A stretch of DNA of 34,854 nucleotides from positions 1 to 34,854 of the forward strand of contig DUKZ01000033.1 in NCBI GenBank assembly GCA_013329045.1, in the 5' to 3' direction. Origin of the DNA: Candidatus Woesearchaeota archaeon. Lineage in GTDB: Archaea; Nanobdellota; Nanobdellia; Woesearchaeales; UBA9989. Under the pieces are notes generated by a model. That model was not told where the DNA came from. It did no database searches and saw only the letters and a list, made by a program, of their open reading frames with translations. Below are positions 8,035 to 14,641 of this stretch, piece after piece (the first letter of the stretch is position 1; each line of letters opens with the position of its first letter). A program made the translations under genes and the position numbers.

Positions 8035-9556
8035 CAGGGATTTCCTCTTCTTGTGTTTCGGAAGTCATAGGTCTAATCATAGACTCGATGAAGTCAATTT
8101 CTTCTTTTGAGAGCTTATATTTTTTATATAGTTCTTTGTCTGTCCAAGATTTTGAGAAATCCTGCAGTGGGACGAAGTAATAGACCCTCTTAGTAGCATG
8201 TTGCGCTGGCTTGTTCAATAATACTAAGAATCTAAAAAACTTAGTCTTGATGTAGGAAATCAAATTTTCAGGTTCTCTACAATTCTCAAAAAGTCCGATA
8301 TAGATATAAGTCTCAGTACATGCTGTGTTTGGTTCACCTAGAAATGGCTTCCCAAGTATTGGATGCGGAAAACTATCGCTCCCGCTACCTAGTGGAGGTA
8401 TGAAAACTTTGTATTTTGAAATAGCTTCATGACCAGACTCGATTTCGTCTTTACTTATGTAGCCAATACCGCCATTTTGGAATAATTTTATACAATTCTG
8501 GAATGGTTTTTCCTTCCCAAGAAAATTTGTTCTGAGACCAAAAGGCTTTGACATACTAACGATGTCTTTTATCGAAGGTTCTTTGAATTTCCTCACCTTG
8601 TTAACAATGGGTATGGCCTCGTTGAAACGAATAAAGGTGTCGGCCCCAAAGTCAAGCAAAGGTCTCTCCATTGTTGAAGAGATTGCACCTCTGGAATGAG
8701 AGGCTATCTTACATAAACCCTTGTTATCGCGATCCCATAAAAAGTAACATATGCCTCCTTTTATTTGTACACCTGGAAAGACATCAGTGGCATCAGGGAA
8801 ATCGTGCACTTCCCGTATTCTATTATCTTGCAACATTTCTTCTCGGAAATCATCCAATCCTTTTCCACCAGAATACCATCGAGCAGGTATGATCATCGTG
8901 AGAAAACGTGGATTAAGTTTTTTAGCTTGCTGAATAAATTTATGATAAATTGGACTTGCACTTCTACTATACCCCTCATCACTCAACTGATAAGGTGGAT
9001 TGCCAATTATTACGTCAAATTTCATTTTGAATACCTCCCCCGGATTTTGTATATGAATGAACTCATAAGCGTGGGATTCCAATGCATCGCCTCGGTCATA
9101 AACTTCTTGACTCGCTCCACAGTATTCACACCTTCCATTCACCCAATCATGTTTAATGTTATTGAACTTAATGTTACCCTCTTTATTCTTGAATTCTGTG
9201 CATACTGTGAATCTGCCATTAGCTGTTTTTGAACAATACAATGACCTGCGAGACAATAGTGATGTCAATTCAGTTATTGCAATGCCATATAACTGATTAT
9301 TTAGGATATGATTTATTCTTTTTTGTTTGTCAGGGATCTGTTTCTCTAATCCTTTATTAAGTCTCTTTGCTATTTCTCTTAGGAATACGCCTGACTTTGA
9401 AACAGGGTCCAAAAACTTAGCAGTTTTATCAGTCCAAAGTTTCGCAGGCAATAAATCCAGCATCTCATTGACGATTTTCGGCGGAGTAAACACTTCGTCG
9501 TTGCTCAGGCTTGCAAGGCACGTTAATATATCTGGATTGTAATCTATTTTATTCAT
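8018..9556 (-). CDS. Eco57I-like adenine methyltransferase subunit
   Basis: A 512-residue N6-adenine methyltransferase. The SAM motif I region is DPVSKSGVFLREI (about 50-62), a variant in which the usual glycine-rich loop reads KSG. The catalytic NPPY is at 186-189, followed by PARWYSGGKGLDDFREEML. A Cys-containing insert (C109, C119, CEYCG at 143-147) sits between the SAM motifs and NPPY and probably forms a zinc knuckle. The C-terminal 200 residues should be the target-recognition region. Its start overlaps the smaller methyltransferase by 8 bases and its end overlaps the helicase by 17, so M and R proteins are made together. The DNA site recognised is unknown. Confidence 0.88.
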   Translation of the reverse strand: MNKIDYNPDILTCLASLSNDEVFTPPKIVNEMLDLLPAKLWTDKTAKFLDPVSKSGVFLREIAKRLNKGLEKQIPDKQKRINHILNNQLYGIAITELTSLLSRRSLYCSKTANGRFTVCTEFKNKEGNIKFNNIKHDWVNGRCEYCGASQEVYDRGDALESHAYEFIHIQNPGEVFKMKFDVIIGNPPYQLSDEGYSRSASPIYHKFIQQAKKLNPRFLTMIIPARWYSGGKGLDDFREEMLQDNRIREVHDFPDATDVFPGVQIKGGICYFLWDRDNKGLCKIASHSRGAISSTMERPLLDFGADTFIRFNEAIPIVNKVRKFKEPSIKDIVSMSKPFGLRTNFLGKEKPFQNCIKLFQNGGIGYISKDEIESGHEAISKYKVFIPPLGSGSDSFPHPILGKPFLGEPNTACTETYIYIGLFENCREPENLISYIKTKFFRFLVLLNKPAQHATKRVYYFVPLQDFSKSWTDKELYKKYKLSKEEIDFIESMIRPMTSETQEEEIPDESED

Positions 9557-10208
9557 GATTAGCTAACTCCATATAGTTAATGATTGGATGATCTTTATAG
9601 ACATTCGGCAATATGACTCGTTCTCCAGTGTCGCTGTCAGTTGAAAAACTCCATAGCAATGTAGGGCTAAAAATGTCTTTGAATGAGTATTCTTTTCTTT
9701 TAATCTTTGAATCATTATATGGCATAGACCATTCTGAGAAAATCAATGGTTTGCCTTTGTTATCTTTCATTGTCAATGCATCGCCAGAAACTATATTCTT
9801 GCTTAAGATGAATTTTAAAACAGTTACATACTTACTGTTGAAATCGTGTTTGAAGAGAGAAATATACTCTTTTTCAAAAATTTTAAGCAGACGTTCTCTG
9901 CATTCTTCAACATTATCTTCAAGCAAATCAATTCCATATAAGCTAGATATAACAATGACTCCATATTTCTCATATTCTGGCAGGCTTTTCTTATATTTTT
10001 GTTTTAAAACAGCTAATTTTCTATTCAGTACTTCAACCAAAAAGTTTCCTGTCCCGCAAGCAGGCTCTAGAAATCTTGAGTCTAATCTTTCAGTCTCATT
10101 CTTCACCAAATCCAGCATGCCATTTACTTCCCTTTCATTTGTGAAAACCTCGCCATGATTAGTTACTCTGTGCTTGGATTTAATTTGAGACTTTGAATTC
10201 GATGTCAT
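9549..10208 (-). CDS. Small class I SAM methyltransferase-like subunit
   Basis: A 219-residue protein with a canonical SAM-binding motif EPACGTGNFLVEVL (48-61) and the acidic motif YGIDLLEDN (91-99). It has VSGDAL at 140-145 but no NPPY; FSEWSMPYN at 157-165 occupies roughly that position. It may be a non-catalytic or divergent partner of the 512-residue methyltransferase, or bind SAM for the complex. It is translationally coupled on both sides: TAATG overlap with the RHH gene upstream and an 8-base overlap downstream. I recognise the pairing as common next to GIY-YIG/helicase restriction genes, but a separate activity is not established. Confidence 0.8.
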   Translation of the reverse strand: MTSNSKSQIKSKHRVTNHGEVFTNEREVNGMLDLVKNETERLDSRFLEPACGTGNFLVEVLNRKLAVLKQKYKKSLPEYEKYGVIVISSLYGIDLLEDNVEECRERLLKIFEKEYISLFKHDFNSKYVTVLKFILSKNIVSGDALTMKDNKGKPLIFSEWSMPYNDSKIKRKEYSFKDIFSPTLLWSFSTDSDTGERVILPNVYKDHPIINYMELANHE

Positions 10209-10351
10209 TATTCTTTTCTCCGTTCCTCTAATTCTTTCTTCATGAGAGTTTCAACTTTTCTAGAAAGGATCATATCGTTTTCTTCGCAGTACTTCTTGTA
10301 CTTCTCGTAAACTGTCTCATCAAGACTTAAAGCAAAAGTTTTTCTCCCCAT
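10208..10351 (-). CDS. Small ribbon-helix-helix regulator of the restriction cassette
   Basis: A 47-residue protein found by translating the intergenic sequence. MGRKTFALSLDETVYEKYKK gives the alternating beta strand and first helix, and NDMILSRKVETLMKKELEER the turn and second helix of an RHH/CopG fold. The TAA stop overlaps the AUG of the small methyltransferase (TAATG, 10206-10210), placing it at the head of the cassette. Its start codon lies inside the palindrome CCCATATGGG. It is probably a controller protein that delays or limits restriction expression, as C proteins do, although most known C proteins are HTH rather than RHH. Function is inferred from fold and position. Confidence 0.75.
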   Translation of the reverse strand: MGRKTFALSLDETVYEKYKKYCEENDMILSRKVETLMKKELEERRKE

Positions 10352-10388
10352 ATGGGAACATATAAACCCATATATTTATAAATTTATC
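10347..10388 (-). promoter_or_regulatory. Promoter and candidate RHH operator of the restriction cassette
   Basis: The perfect palindrome CCCATATGGG (10347-10356) covers the RHH start codon, and a second CCCATAT lies at 10367-10373, exactly 20 bases away (two helical turns). On the minus strand AATTTATAAATAT (about 10371-10383) provides a TATA box about 25-30 bases before the AUG, so the transcript would be leaderless or nearly so. A dimeric RHH protein bound at both sites would occlude the promoter and start site. Confidence 0.6.
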
Positions 10389-10394
10389 GTAAAC

Positions 10395-10456
10395 AAGTCC
10401 AGTCTTGCTCTCTAGACTTACCTGTCCAGTGTGTTTTATTCGTGCAGACTGGACTT
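10395..10456. repeat. 11-bp perfect inverted repeat (AAGTCCAGTCT)
   Basis: AAGTCCAGTCT at 10395-10405 is matched by AGACTGGACTT at 10446-10456. GTCCA cores recur between and after the arms (around 10424 and 10471). It could form a stem with a 40-base loop or be a binding-site cluster. It lies just upstream of the restriction cassette promoter. Confidence 0.6.
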
Positions 10457-10459
10457 TTG

Positions 10460-10584
10460 CCGTCACTACTGTCCAATACGATTATGAAAAAGTTGGGACA
10501 TTAGAGACGCGTAAATCTGAAAAAGAGTTTTGAAAAAGGATAACTTCTCTGTTTTTACATAATCGTACTGAGGAGTGACAACGG
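10460..10584. repeat. 125-bp element with about 27-bp imperfect terminal inverted repeats
   Basis: The left end starts CCGTCACTACTG and runs to TACGATTATG (10477-10486); the right end is the inverted counterpart CATAATCGTA (10558-10567) followed by AGTGAC and CGG (to 10584). The inner 10 bases and outer 8-9 bases match, with small gaps between. No ORF lies inside. It resembles a miniature inverted-repeat element or a long hairpin RNA. The rest of the 10380-10694 gap holds only the smaller repeat at 10395-10456. Confidence 0.5.
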
Positions 10585-10694
10585 ACACATTCTTCTTGGG
10601 CAAAATCATATAAAGAAAAAAATGAAAACCTAGCAGAAGAGAAAGCGAAGATGTGATTTAAAGTGGATGTAAGAATATTATGATAGATATATCT

Positions 10695-10847
10695 CTATTC
10701 TTTCTTCTTTTTCTTTGGTATGTTCCAATATGGACTCTTGCATTTAGGGCAGATGGTCGGATCTTCTTTTATCTTTATTCTTGGTATCCATTCGTGTTTA
10801 CATCGTTCGCATCTGAACCCTGGAACTTTAACCGTTATACTTGCCAT
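10695..10847 (-). CDS. 50-residue zinc-ribbon protein
   Basis: Translating the minus strand by eye gives a 50-residue protein with two CxxC knuckles: FRCERCKHEW (C13, C16) and TICPKCKSPYW (C33, C36), then a Lys-rich tail IPKKKKKE. The CKSPYWN ending resembles small archaeal and bacterial zinc-ribbon proteins found near toxin-antitoxin or mobile genes; a nucleic-acid binding role is plausible. AAAGGGG lies just before the AUG and a TATA-like TTTATATC lies about 25 bases upstream. The opposite-strand 65-codon frame has no such features, so I prefer this one. Confidence 0.7.
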   Translation of the reverse strand: MASITVKVPGFRCERCKHEWIPRIKIKEDPTICPKCKSPYWNIPKKKKKE

Positions 10848-10919
10848 ACCCCTTTAGAAAGTACGTCCAAGATATAAACATTCTCATAAAAGTAGCACTT
10901 TCATACGTAAGAAACGACA

Positions 10920-10931
10920 AGATTTATATAC
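10920..10931 (+). promoter_or_regulatory. TATA box of the transposase remnant
   Basis: AGATTTATATAC lies about 55 bases before the transposase AUG at 10985. A second, weaker TATACTTATATG follows near 10950, closer to the expected 25-30 base spacing. Both sit in the divergent gap with the zinc-ribbon gene. Confidence 0.4.
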
Positions 10932-10984
10932 AAAATAGCCTTTCTAAGGTTATACTTATATGAGTAAATATTAAGGTTTCAAAA

Positions 10985-11554
10985 ATGAAAATTCAAGAGG
11001 AAGAAAGACCAAACTGTCCAGTCTGCAACAGCAGTAAAACCAGAAAGGACAGTGTAAGAAAAACCTTGCTTTGTGACAAACAGAGATGGTTTTGCAAAGC
11101 TTGCGGAAAGCGTTGGGTTAATTCTCCAATCAGAAATATTAAAGGCGATCCTAAAACAGTAGTCACTGTTATGGATTTGTACATGAAAGGCGTAAGCTAT
11201 CGCTCAATCGCAGACCATTTAAAGCAAATTTATGGACTTGAAGTAAGCCACATTACGGTTATGAACTGGGTTAATACATACCTTTCAAGGATTACGCAGT
11301 TTGTCAAGTCTATGCAGCCTCAAGTCGGAGATTACTGGCTTGCAGATGAGCAATTCATCAAAGTCAAGGGCAACCAGCAGTATGTTTGGAATGTACTTGA
11401 CAACAAAACACGTTTTCTGTTAGCTAGCAATGCGAGCAAGACCAGAAGCTATGATGATGCAAGGAGAACTTTCAAGAAAGCAAAGAAAACAGCTGGAAAG
11501 AAAGCCAAGACAGTGGTCACTGGCGAGGCTCATTGGCTGATCCCATCTGCTTAA
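10985..11554 (+). pseudogene. Truncated IS6/IS240-like transposase
   Basis: A 189-residue frame. The N-terminus carries a zinc ribbon (CPVCNSS at 13-19, CKACGKRW at 36-43), then an HTH region (GVSYRSIADHLKQIYG) and the beginning of a DDE domain (YWLADEQFIKVKGNQQYVW, first Asp). It reaches KTVVTG, where family members have a second Asp (TDG), then diverges into EAHWLIPSA and stops. The second Asp, the final Glu and about 60-80 residues are missing, and the other two frames downstream do not restore them. It should be inactive. Family assignment to IS6/IS240 rests on the DEQFIKVKG and TVVT spacing. Confidence 0.7.
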
Positions 11555-11614
11555 AACCTCCCACAGGTGTATTCTCTCTTTAAGAGAACCTCAGAAGATG
11601 ATGCTTACCACTAT

Positions 11615-11640
11615 TTTCTGCAAACCCTTTCTGCAAACCC
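11615..11640 (+). repeat. Tandem 13-bp direct repeat
   Basis: TTTCTGCAAACCC occurs twice head to tail (11615-11627 and 11628-11640). It lies between the broken transposase and the next gene, and may mark the scar of an element end or replication slippage. Confidence 0.7.
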
Positions 11641-11685
11641 CCTTTCCACACAACCTTTTTAAAGAAACCATCAAACAAATGCTGG

Positions 11686-11943
11686 ATGGATGATATCGAC
11701 TTTTGCCCATTTTGCAGCGCTCAGGGTCACAAGGTAGTAGACCTCTCGAATAGCCTGTTTTTCTGCAAAAACTGCAACAAATTCTTCATTCTCACGCAAA
11801 AGGTATTCCTCTGCCCAAAATGTTCTTCGAAAAAGATTGTGGACTCTGAATTCCCCTCGCCCGCCGGTGAATTAGTCTTCCAGTGTGATTCCTGTAAGAA
11901 GATGTATACGGCAAAGGAATTTCTCCAGAAAACCTCCAGGTAA
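11686..11943 (+). CDS. Double zinc-ribbon protein
   Basis: An 85-residue protein with four CxxC pairs: CPFC (8-11), CKNC, CPKC and CDSC, enough for two zinc ribbons separated by a short linker. It lacks a catalytic domain and could be an RNA- or DNA-binding adaptor. CTTTTTAAAG about 30 bases before the AUG serves as TATA box, so the transcript is probably leaderless. It precedes the unknown 192-residue gene on the same strand by 35 bases, but that gene has its own TATA box. Confidence 0.75.
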   Translation: MDDIDFCPFCSAQGHKVVDLSNSLFFCKNCNKFFILTQKVFLCPKCSSKKIVDSEFPSPAGELVFQCDSCKKMYTAKEFLQKTSR

Positions 11944-11978
11944 TAAGCAAAAAGTTTATATTACCTTTCCACTTAACA

Positions 11979-12557
11979 ATGAATATGGTTGAAGGCTGGA
12001 AAAAGGTTCATGAGAGCAAGGACGTTATCTGTTTTGAGAAGCAGACAAAAAAGGACAATCTCAGGATCGAAGCGAGACTCGAGGAAGGTGCCTGGCATAT
12101 ATACAAGACAAAGTATAATGGCGAGAAAAGCAACCTTGTCCAGCAGGAAGTTCTCTCTCCCTCAAAAGACATCATGAAAAAGATCAAGGAGATGATGATG
12201 AACCAGCGCCCAAGGGAGCAAAAAAAAGTCCAGAAATCTGACAGGGTTGATGTGAAGCTTTTCAGGGAATACAAGGAATATGATGTCGAAAAATGGTTTT
12301 TTACCGTTAATGGGTCGCCTGAAAGATGCTTTATCATTGCAAGGTATGGTGATGAGATCAAGGTGGACATTGTCATGGCAGACTACTTAAGGCCTCATGA
12401 GGAAGGAATCATCGCCTCGCTCTTCGAGCAGCTCGGGCTAGACTCATTTTTTGAGGAGCTGGTCCTTGATGTGTACTATTTCTCCAAAGAGTCCCACCAC
12501 CGAAGAAAGCGTGAGATGCTCATCCAGCAGGTAGAGTTTGGGTTTTCTGACGAGTAG
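11979..12557 (+). CDS. Unrecognised 192-residue protein
   Basis: I do not recognise this family. The protein is soluble, rich in Lys and Glu, and contains no signal peptide or membrane helix. The first 70 residues look like a small beta sheet (WKKVHESKDVICFEKQ, LRIEARLEEGAWHIYKT). A second unit begins at about residue 85 (VDVKLFREYKEYDVEKWFF) and ends in helices with an Arg/Lys-rich stretch (ESHHRRKREM). A TATA box (GTTTATATTA near 11954) lies about 25 bases upstream, implying a leaderless mRNA. The coiled-coil gene follows by 5 bases, so they probably form an operon and may interact. Confidence 0.75.
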   Translation: MNMVEGWKKVHESKDVICFEKQTKKDNLRIEARLEEGAWHIYKTKYNGEKSNLVQQEVLSPSKDIMKKIKEMMMNQRPREQKKVQKSDRVDVKLFREYKEYDVEKWFFTVNGSPERCFIIARYGDEIKVDIVMADYLRPHEEGIIASLFEQLGLDSFFEELVLDVYYFSKESHHRRKREMLIQQVEFGFSDE

Positions 12558-12562
12558 CCCTG

Positions 12563-13138
12563 ATGATCCATGCTATAAGGAATATACAGGAGATCAAGCA
12601 AGGGATCGAAAAGATTAAGCTCGATATTGAGGATCTCAAGAAAGAGCAGGATTCATTAAAGGAAGCGGCAAGAAGCCTCCAGCAGGAGACTGGTGATCTT
12701 GCATCCCAAATCAGAGCATGCTCTCTTGCTCATCAGGAGCTTGTCTCATCCGTAACAGACACACAAAAAGATCTCTCAACTGTCTTAAATGACCTAAAGA
12801 AGGAAGTGTCCGATTTTCGGCTGATGCCAACCCAGCTCCAGGAAAAGGTGCTCTTGCAATCTAAGCAGGACATGGCATCATTCTATGATAATGTGAGGAT
12901 CGATATGTCCAAGTACCACTCCCTCAAAGAGGAAGTGCTCAAGACAAATTCCTCTCTTGGCGATCTTAAAGCCAGCATCGAGAGATTCCAGGTGATCGCA
13001 AAGACGATAAAAGAGCAGGACTTCCAGCTCGTCAAATTTACCGCACAGGTCGAAAGGCTGGAGAAGGAAAAATACGAGCTGGAAAAGAAAGTCGATACCA
13101 TGGAACGCCTCGTGAGCAGTATGAGAAGAAGAAGTTAA
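12563..13138 (+). CDS. Coiled-coil protein, 191 residues
   Basis: Nearly all residues fall in heptad-like helices (IKQGIEKIKLDIEDLKKEQD at the N-terminus; VERLEKEKYELEKKVDTMER at the C-terminus), with breaks near VSDFRLMPTQL (about 91-101) and SSLGDLK. It ends SMRRRS. No enzymatic motif or membrane segment was found. It follows the unknown gene by 5 bases and the two are probably co-translated. A structural or scaffolding role with that neighbour is inference. Confidence 0.75.
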   Translation: MIHAIRNIQEIKQGIEKIKLDIEDLKKEQDSLKEAARSLQQETGDLASQIRACSLAHQELVSSVTDTQKDLSTVLNDLKKEVSDFRLMPTQLQEKVLLQSKQDMASFYDNVRIDMSKYHSLKEEVLKTNSSLGDLKASIERFQVIAKTIKEQDFQLVKFTAQVERLEKEKYELEKKVDTMERLVSSMRRRS

Positions 13139-13146
13139 AAAAAAGC

Positions 13147-13163
13147 CCTCAACCCCTTTGAGG
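13147..13163 (+). terminator. Short hairpin after the coiled-coil gene
   Basis: CCTCAA (13147-13152) pairs with TTGAGG (13158-13163) around a CCCCT loop, just after an A-rich run following the stop codon and before T-rich sequence. It could assist termination or stabilise the 3' end; archaeal termination depends mainly on T-runs, so the role is uncertain. Confidence 0.35.
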
Positions 13164-13232
13164 ACCAAAGATTTCCTGTCCTTTTCTTTTTGGATGGTTC
13201 CCTTGCGGGTACCAATCCCCCCAAAACGAACA

Positions 13233-13352
13233 ATGGATTATTGGAAAATTTCATTTAAAAACTTTATGACAGGAATCTTATGGTTCTGGAGATTTATCCC
13301 ACCACTATACAGAAACCCATATTATCGAGCGATTGAGGAGGATTCGTTCTAG
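13233..13352 (+). CDS. Possible 39-residue aromatic-rich peptide
   Basis: An open frame from ATG 13233 would encode 39 residues unusually rich in Trp, Phe and Tyr (MTGILWFWRFIPPLYRNPYY). The centre could sit in or on a membrane. No TATA box or clear ribosome-binding site precedes it. It is the only coding candidate in the 400-base gap between 13138 and 13536. I regard it as weak; a longer frame beginning at 13158 overlaps the hairpin and is less likely. Confidence 0.25.
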   Translation: MDYWKISFKNFMTGILWFWRFIPPLYRNPYYRAIEEDSF

Positions 13353-13432
13353 TAACAGCTCTTCAATGCAGATAATCCTCATCACCATAATGCTTAATCC
13401 CAAAGGGAATGGTCAGACAAAGGAGTTTTCGT

Positions 13433-13461
13433 TATCGTCTATAAAAACGATAGTTTTATAA
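13433..13461 (+). promoter_or_regulatory. Promoter of the rnp2-psmA-exosome operon with dyad
   Basis: Two TATA-like boxes, CTATAAAA (13439-13446) and TTTTATAA (13454-13461), lie in series. The first is bracketed by the inverted repeat TATCGT (13433-13438) and ACGATA (13447-13452). A factor bound to the dyad would cover the first box. The gene start is about 75-95 bases downstream, giving an untranslated leader of roughly 50-70 bases, unlike the leaderless genes around it. Confidence 0.5.
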
Positions 13462-13509
13462 ACAGTAGGGGGTTCCCAGGGAGGTAAGAGAGAGAGAAGA
13501 AGAGATACG

Positions 13510-13539
13510 ATGGATAATTCTCTAGATAAGAACAAATGA
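13510..13539 (+). other. 9-codon leader ORF overlapping rnp2
   Basis: ATG at 13510 starts MDNSLDKNK and its TGA (13537-13539) overlaps the rnp2 AUG (ATGA). Purine-rich GGGAGG lies about 25 bases upstream. rnp2 itself lacks a visible ribosome-binding site, so translation through this leader could deliver ribosomes to it. Confidence 0.35.
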
Positions 13540-13871
13540 AAGATAAACCATTACCAAAATCATTAAGGGAGAAAAAAAGATACATTGCGTTCCAGGCATA
13601 CGGCCAGGGGATCGACCAAAAAGCGATTGGAAAAGCTATCTACACTTCTGCAGGCAGGCTCCTTGGCAGATTGGAGATGGCAAAAGCAGGCATATCCATT
13701 ATAACATTTGACGAGAAGACAAAGAAGGGAATCCTTAGGGTCAGCACCAAGTATGCAGACCATGCAAAGGCAAGCCTCCTTTTCATCCAGTCGATTGATG
13801 ATCAAGAAACAATCGTGCACAGCCTTGTTTCATCAGGCATGCTGAAAAAGGCAAAGGCGGTGCTCGTATAA
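13536..13871 (+). CDS. rnp2: RNase P protein component 2 (Pop5)
   Basis: A 111-residue Pop5-family protein. LPKSLREKKRYIAFQAYG at the N-terminus is the family signature, followed by an RRM-like alpha/beta fold (GRLEMAKAGISIITFDEKTKKGILRVSTKY). With Rpp30, Rpp21 and Rpp29 it activates the RNase P RNA that matures tRNA 5' ends. It heads the conserved archaeal operon with the proteasome alpha subunit and exosome, 15 bases before psmA. Its length is normal for archaea. Translation may be coupled to the short upstream frame. Confidence 0.88.
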   Translation: MKDKPLPKSLREKKRYIAFQAYGQGIDQKAIGKAIYTSAGRLLGRLEMAKAGISIITFDEKTKKGILRVSTKYADHAKASLLFIQSIDDQETIVHSLVSSGMLKKAKAVLV

Positions 13872-13886
13872 AATGAGAGGGAAGCT

Positions 13887-14636
13887 ATGGCAGGAGAAGA
13901 ATCTATGGGTGGAATGCAGCACCAGATCATGGGCTATGACCGGGCGATTACCATGTTTAGCCCCGATGGAAGGCTGCTGCAGGTAGAATATGCAAAAAAG
14001 ACAGTCAAGCAAGGCTCGACTGCTGTTGGCATGGTATGCAAGGACGGCGTCTTATTGGTGACTGATAAGCGCATCATGGATAAGCTTGTCGTCAGCGATG
14101 CTGTCGAGAAGATCTTCATGATTGATAACCATATAGCAGCGAGCGCTGCAGGGATACTTTCCGATGCAAGGGTCCTCATTGAACGCGCACAGATTATGGC
14201 CCAGCAACACAGGATAACGTATGATACACCAATCGATGTGATCAGCGTAGTAAAGGACTTATGCTCGTTAAAGCAGTTGTGCACCCAGTCTGCAGGCCTG
14301 AGGCCCTTTGGCGTCTCTACCCTGCTCGCCGGTGTCGATGTGAATGGCCCGGTCCTCTTTGAGACGGATCCAACCGGCATCTTCTGGCAGTACAGGGCAA
14401 CTGCAATCGGGGAAAGTGATACGGAAATAGAGGAATTCCTCCAGAAGAATTATCGGCCCGACCTTTCACTCGATGAAGGATTGCGGATGGCGATAAAGGC
14501 GATGGTGAATGTTCTAGACAAGAATTTCTCTGTCGAAAGGATTGATGCGGTGCAGATAACGACTGCAGAGAAGAAGTTTGAGAAGATCAACCGCCAGGCA
14601 ATCGATAAAGCATTGAAAGAAATAAAGAAAAAGTGA
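13887..14636 (+). CDS. psmA: Proteasome subunit alpha
   Basis: A 249-residue alpha subunit of the 20S core particle. The N-terminal gate helix and signature YDRAITMFSPDGRLLQVEYA (about 17-36) and the KQGSTAVGMVCKDGVLL strand are clear. Alpha subunits are inactive; seven form each outer ring and bind regulatory ATPases such as PAN through pockets between subunits. GAGGGAAG just upstream of the AUG is a usable ribosome-binding site. The gene follows rnp2 and precedes rrp4 directly, as in many archaea. No beta subunit lies in the window. Confidence 0.97.
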   Translation: MAGEESMGGMQHQIMGYDRAITMFSPDGRLLQVEYAKKTVKQGSTAVGMVCKDGVLLVTDKRIMDKLVVSDAVEKIFMIDNHIAASAAGILSDARVLIERAQIMAQQHRITYDTPIDVISVVKDLCSLKQLCTQSAGLRPFGVSTLLAGVDVNGPVLFETDPTGIFWQYRATAIGESDTEIEEFLQKNYRPDLSLDEGLRMAIKAMVNVLDKNFSVERIDAVQITTAEKKFEKINRQAIDKALKEIKKK

Positions 14637-14641
14637 TAATA

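Noticed and set aside
5521..10351. Type I restriction system
   Set aside because: No HsdS-like specificity subunit with paired recognition domains was found, and the helicase subunit carries GIY-YIG rather than an HsdR nuclease domain.
10680..10877. 65-codon plus-strand frame
   Set aside because: It is antisense to the 50-residue zinc-ribbon gene, which has CxxC pairs, a ribosome-binding site and a TATA box; the plus frame has none.
11555..11685. Frameshifted continuation of the transposase
   Set aside because: The other two frames after 11520 hit stops and show no second Asp or final Glu motif, so the 3' part is deleted rather than shifted.
13158..13352. 64-codon frame as a full gene
   Set aside because: Its first 25 codons overlap the hairpin at 13147-13163 and lack a start signal; only the 39-codon part from 13233 is retained, with low confidence.
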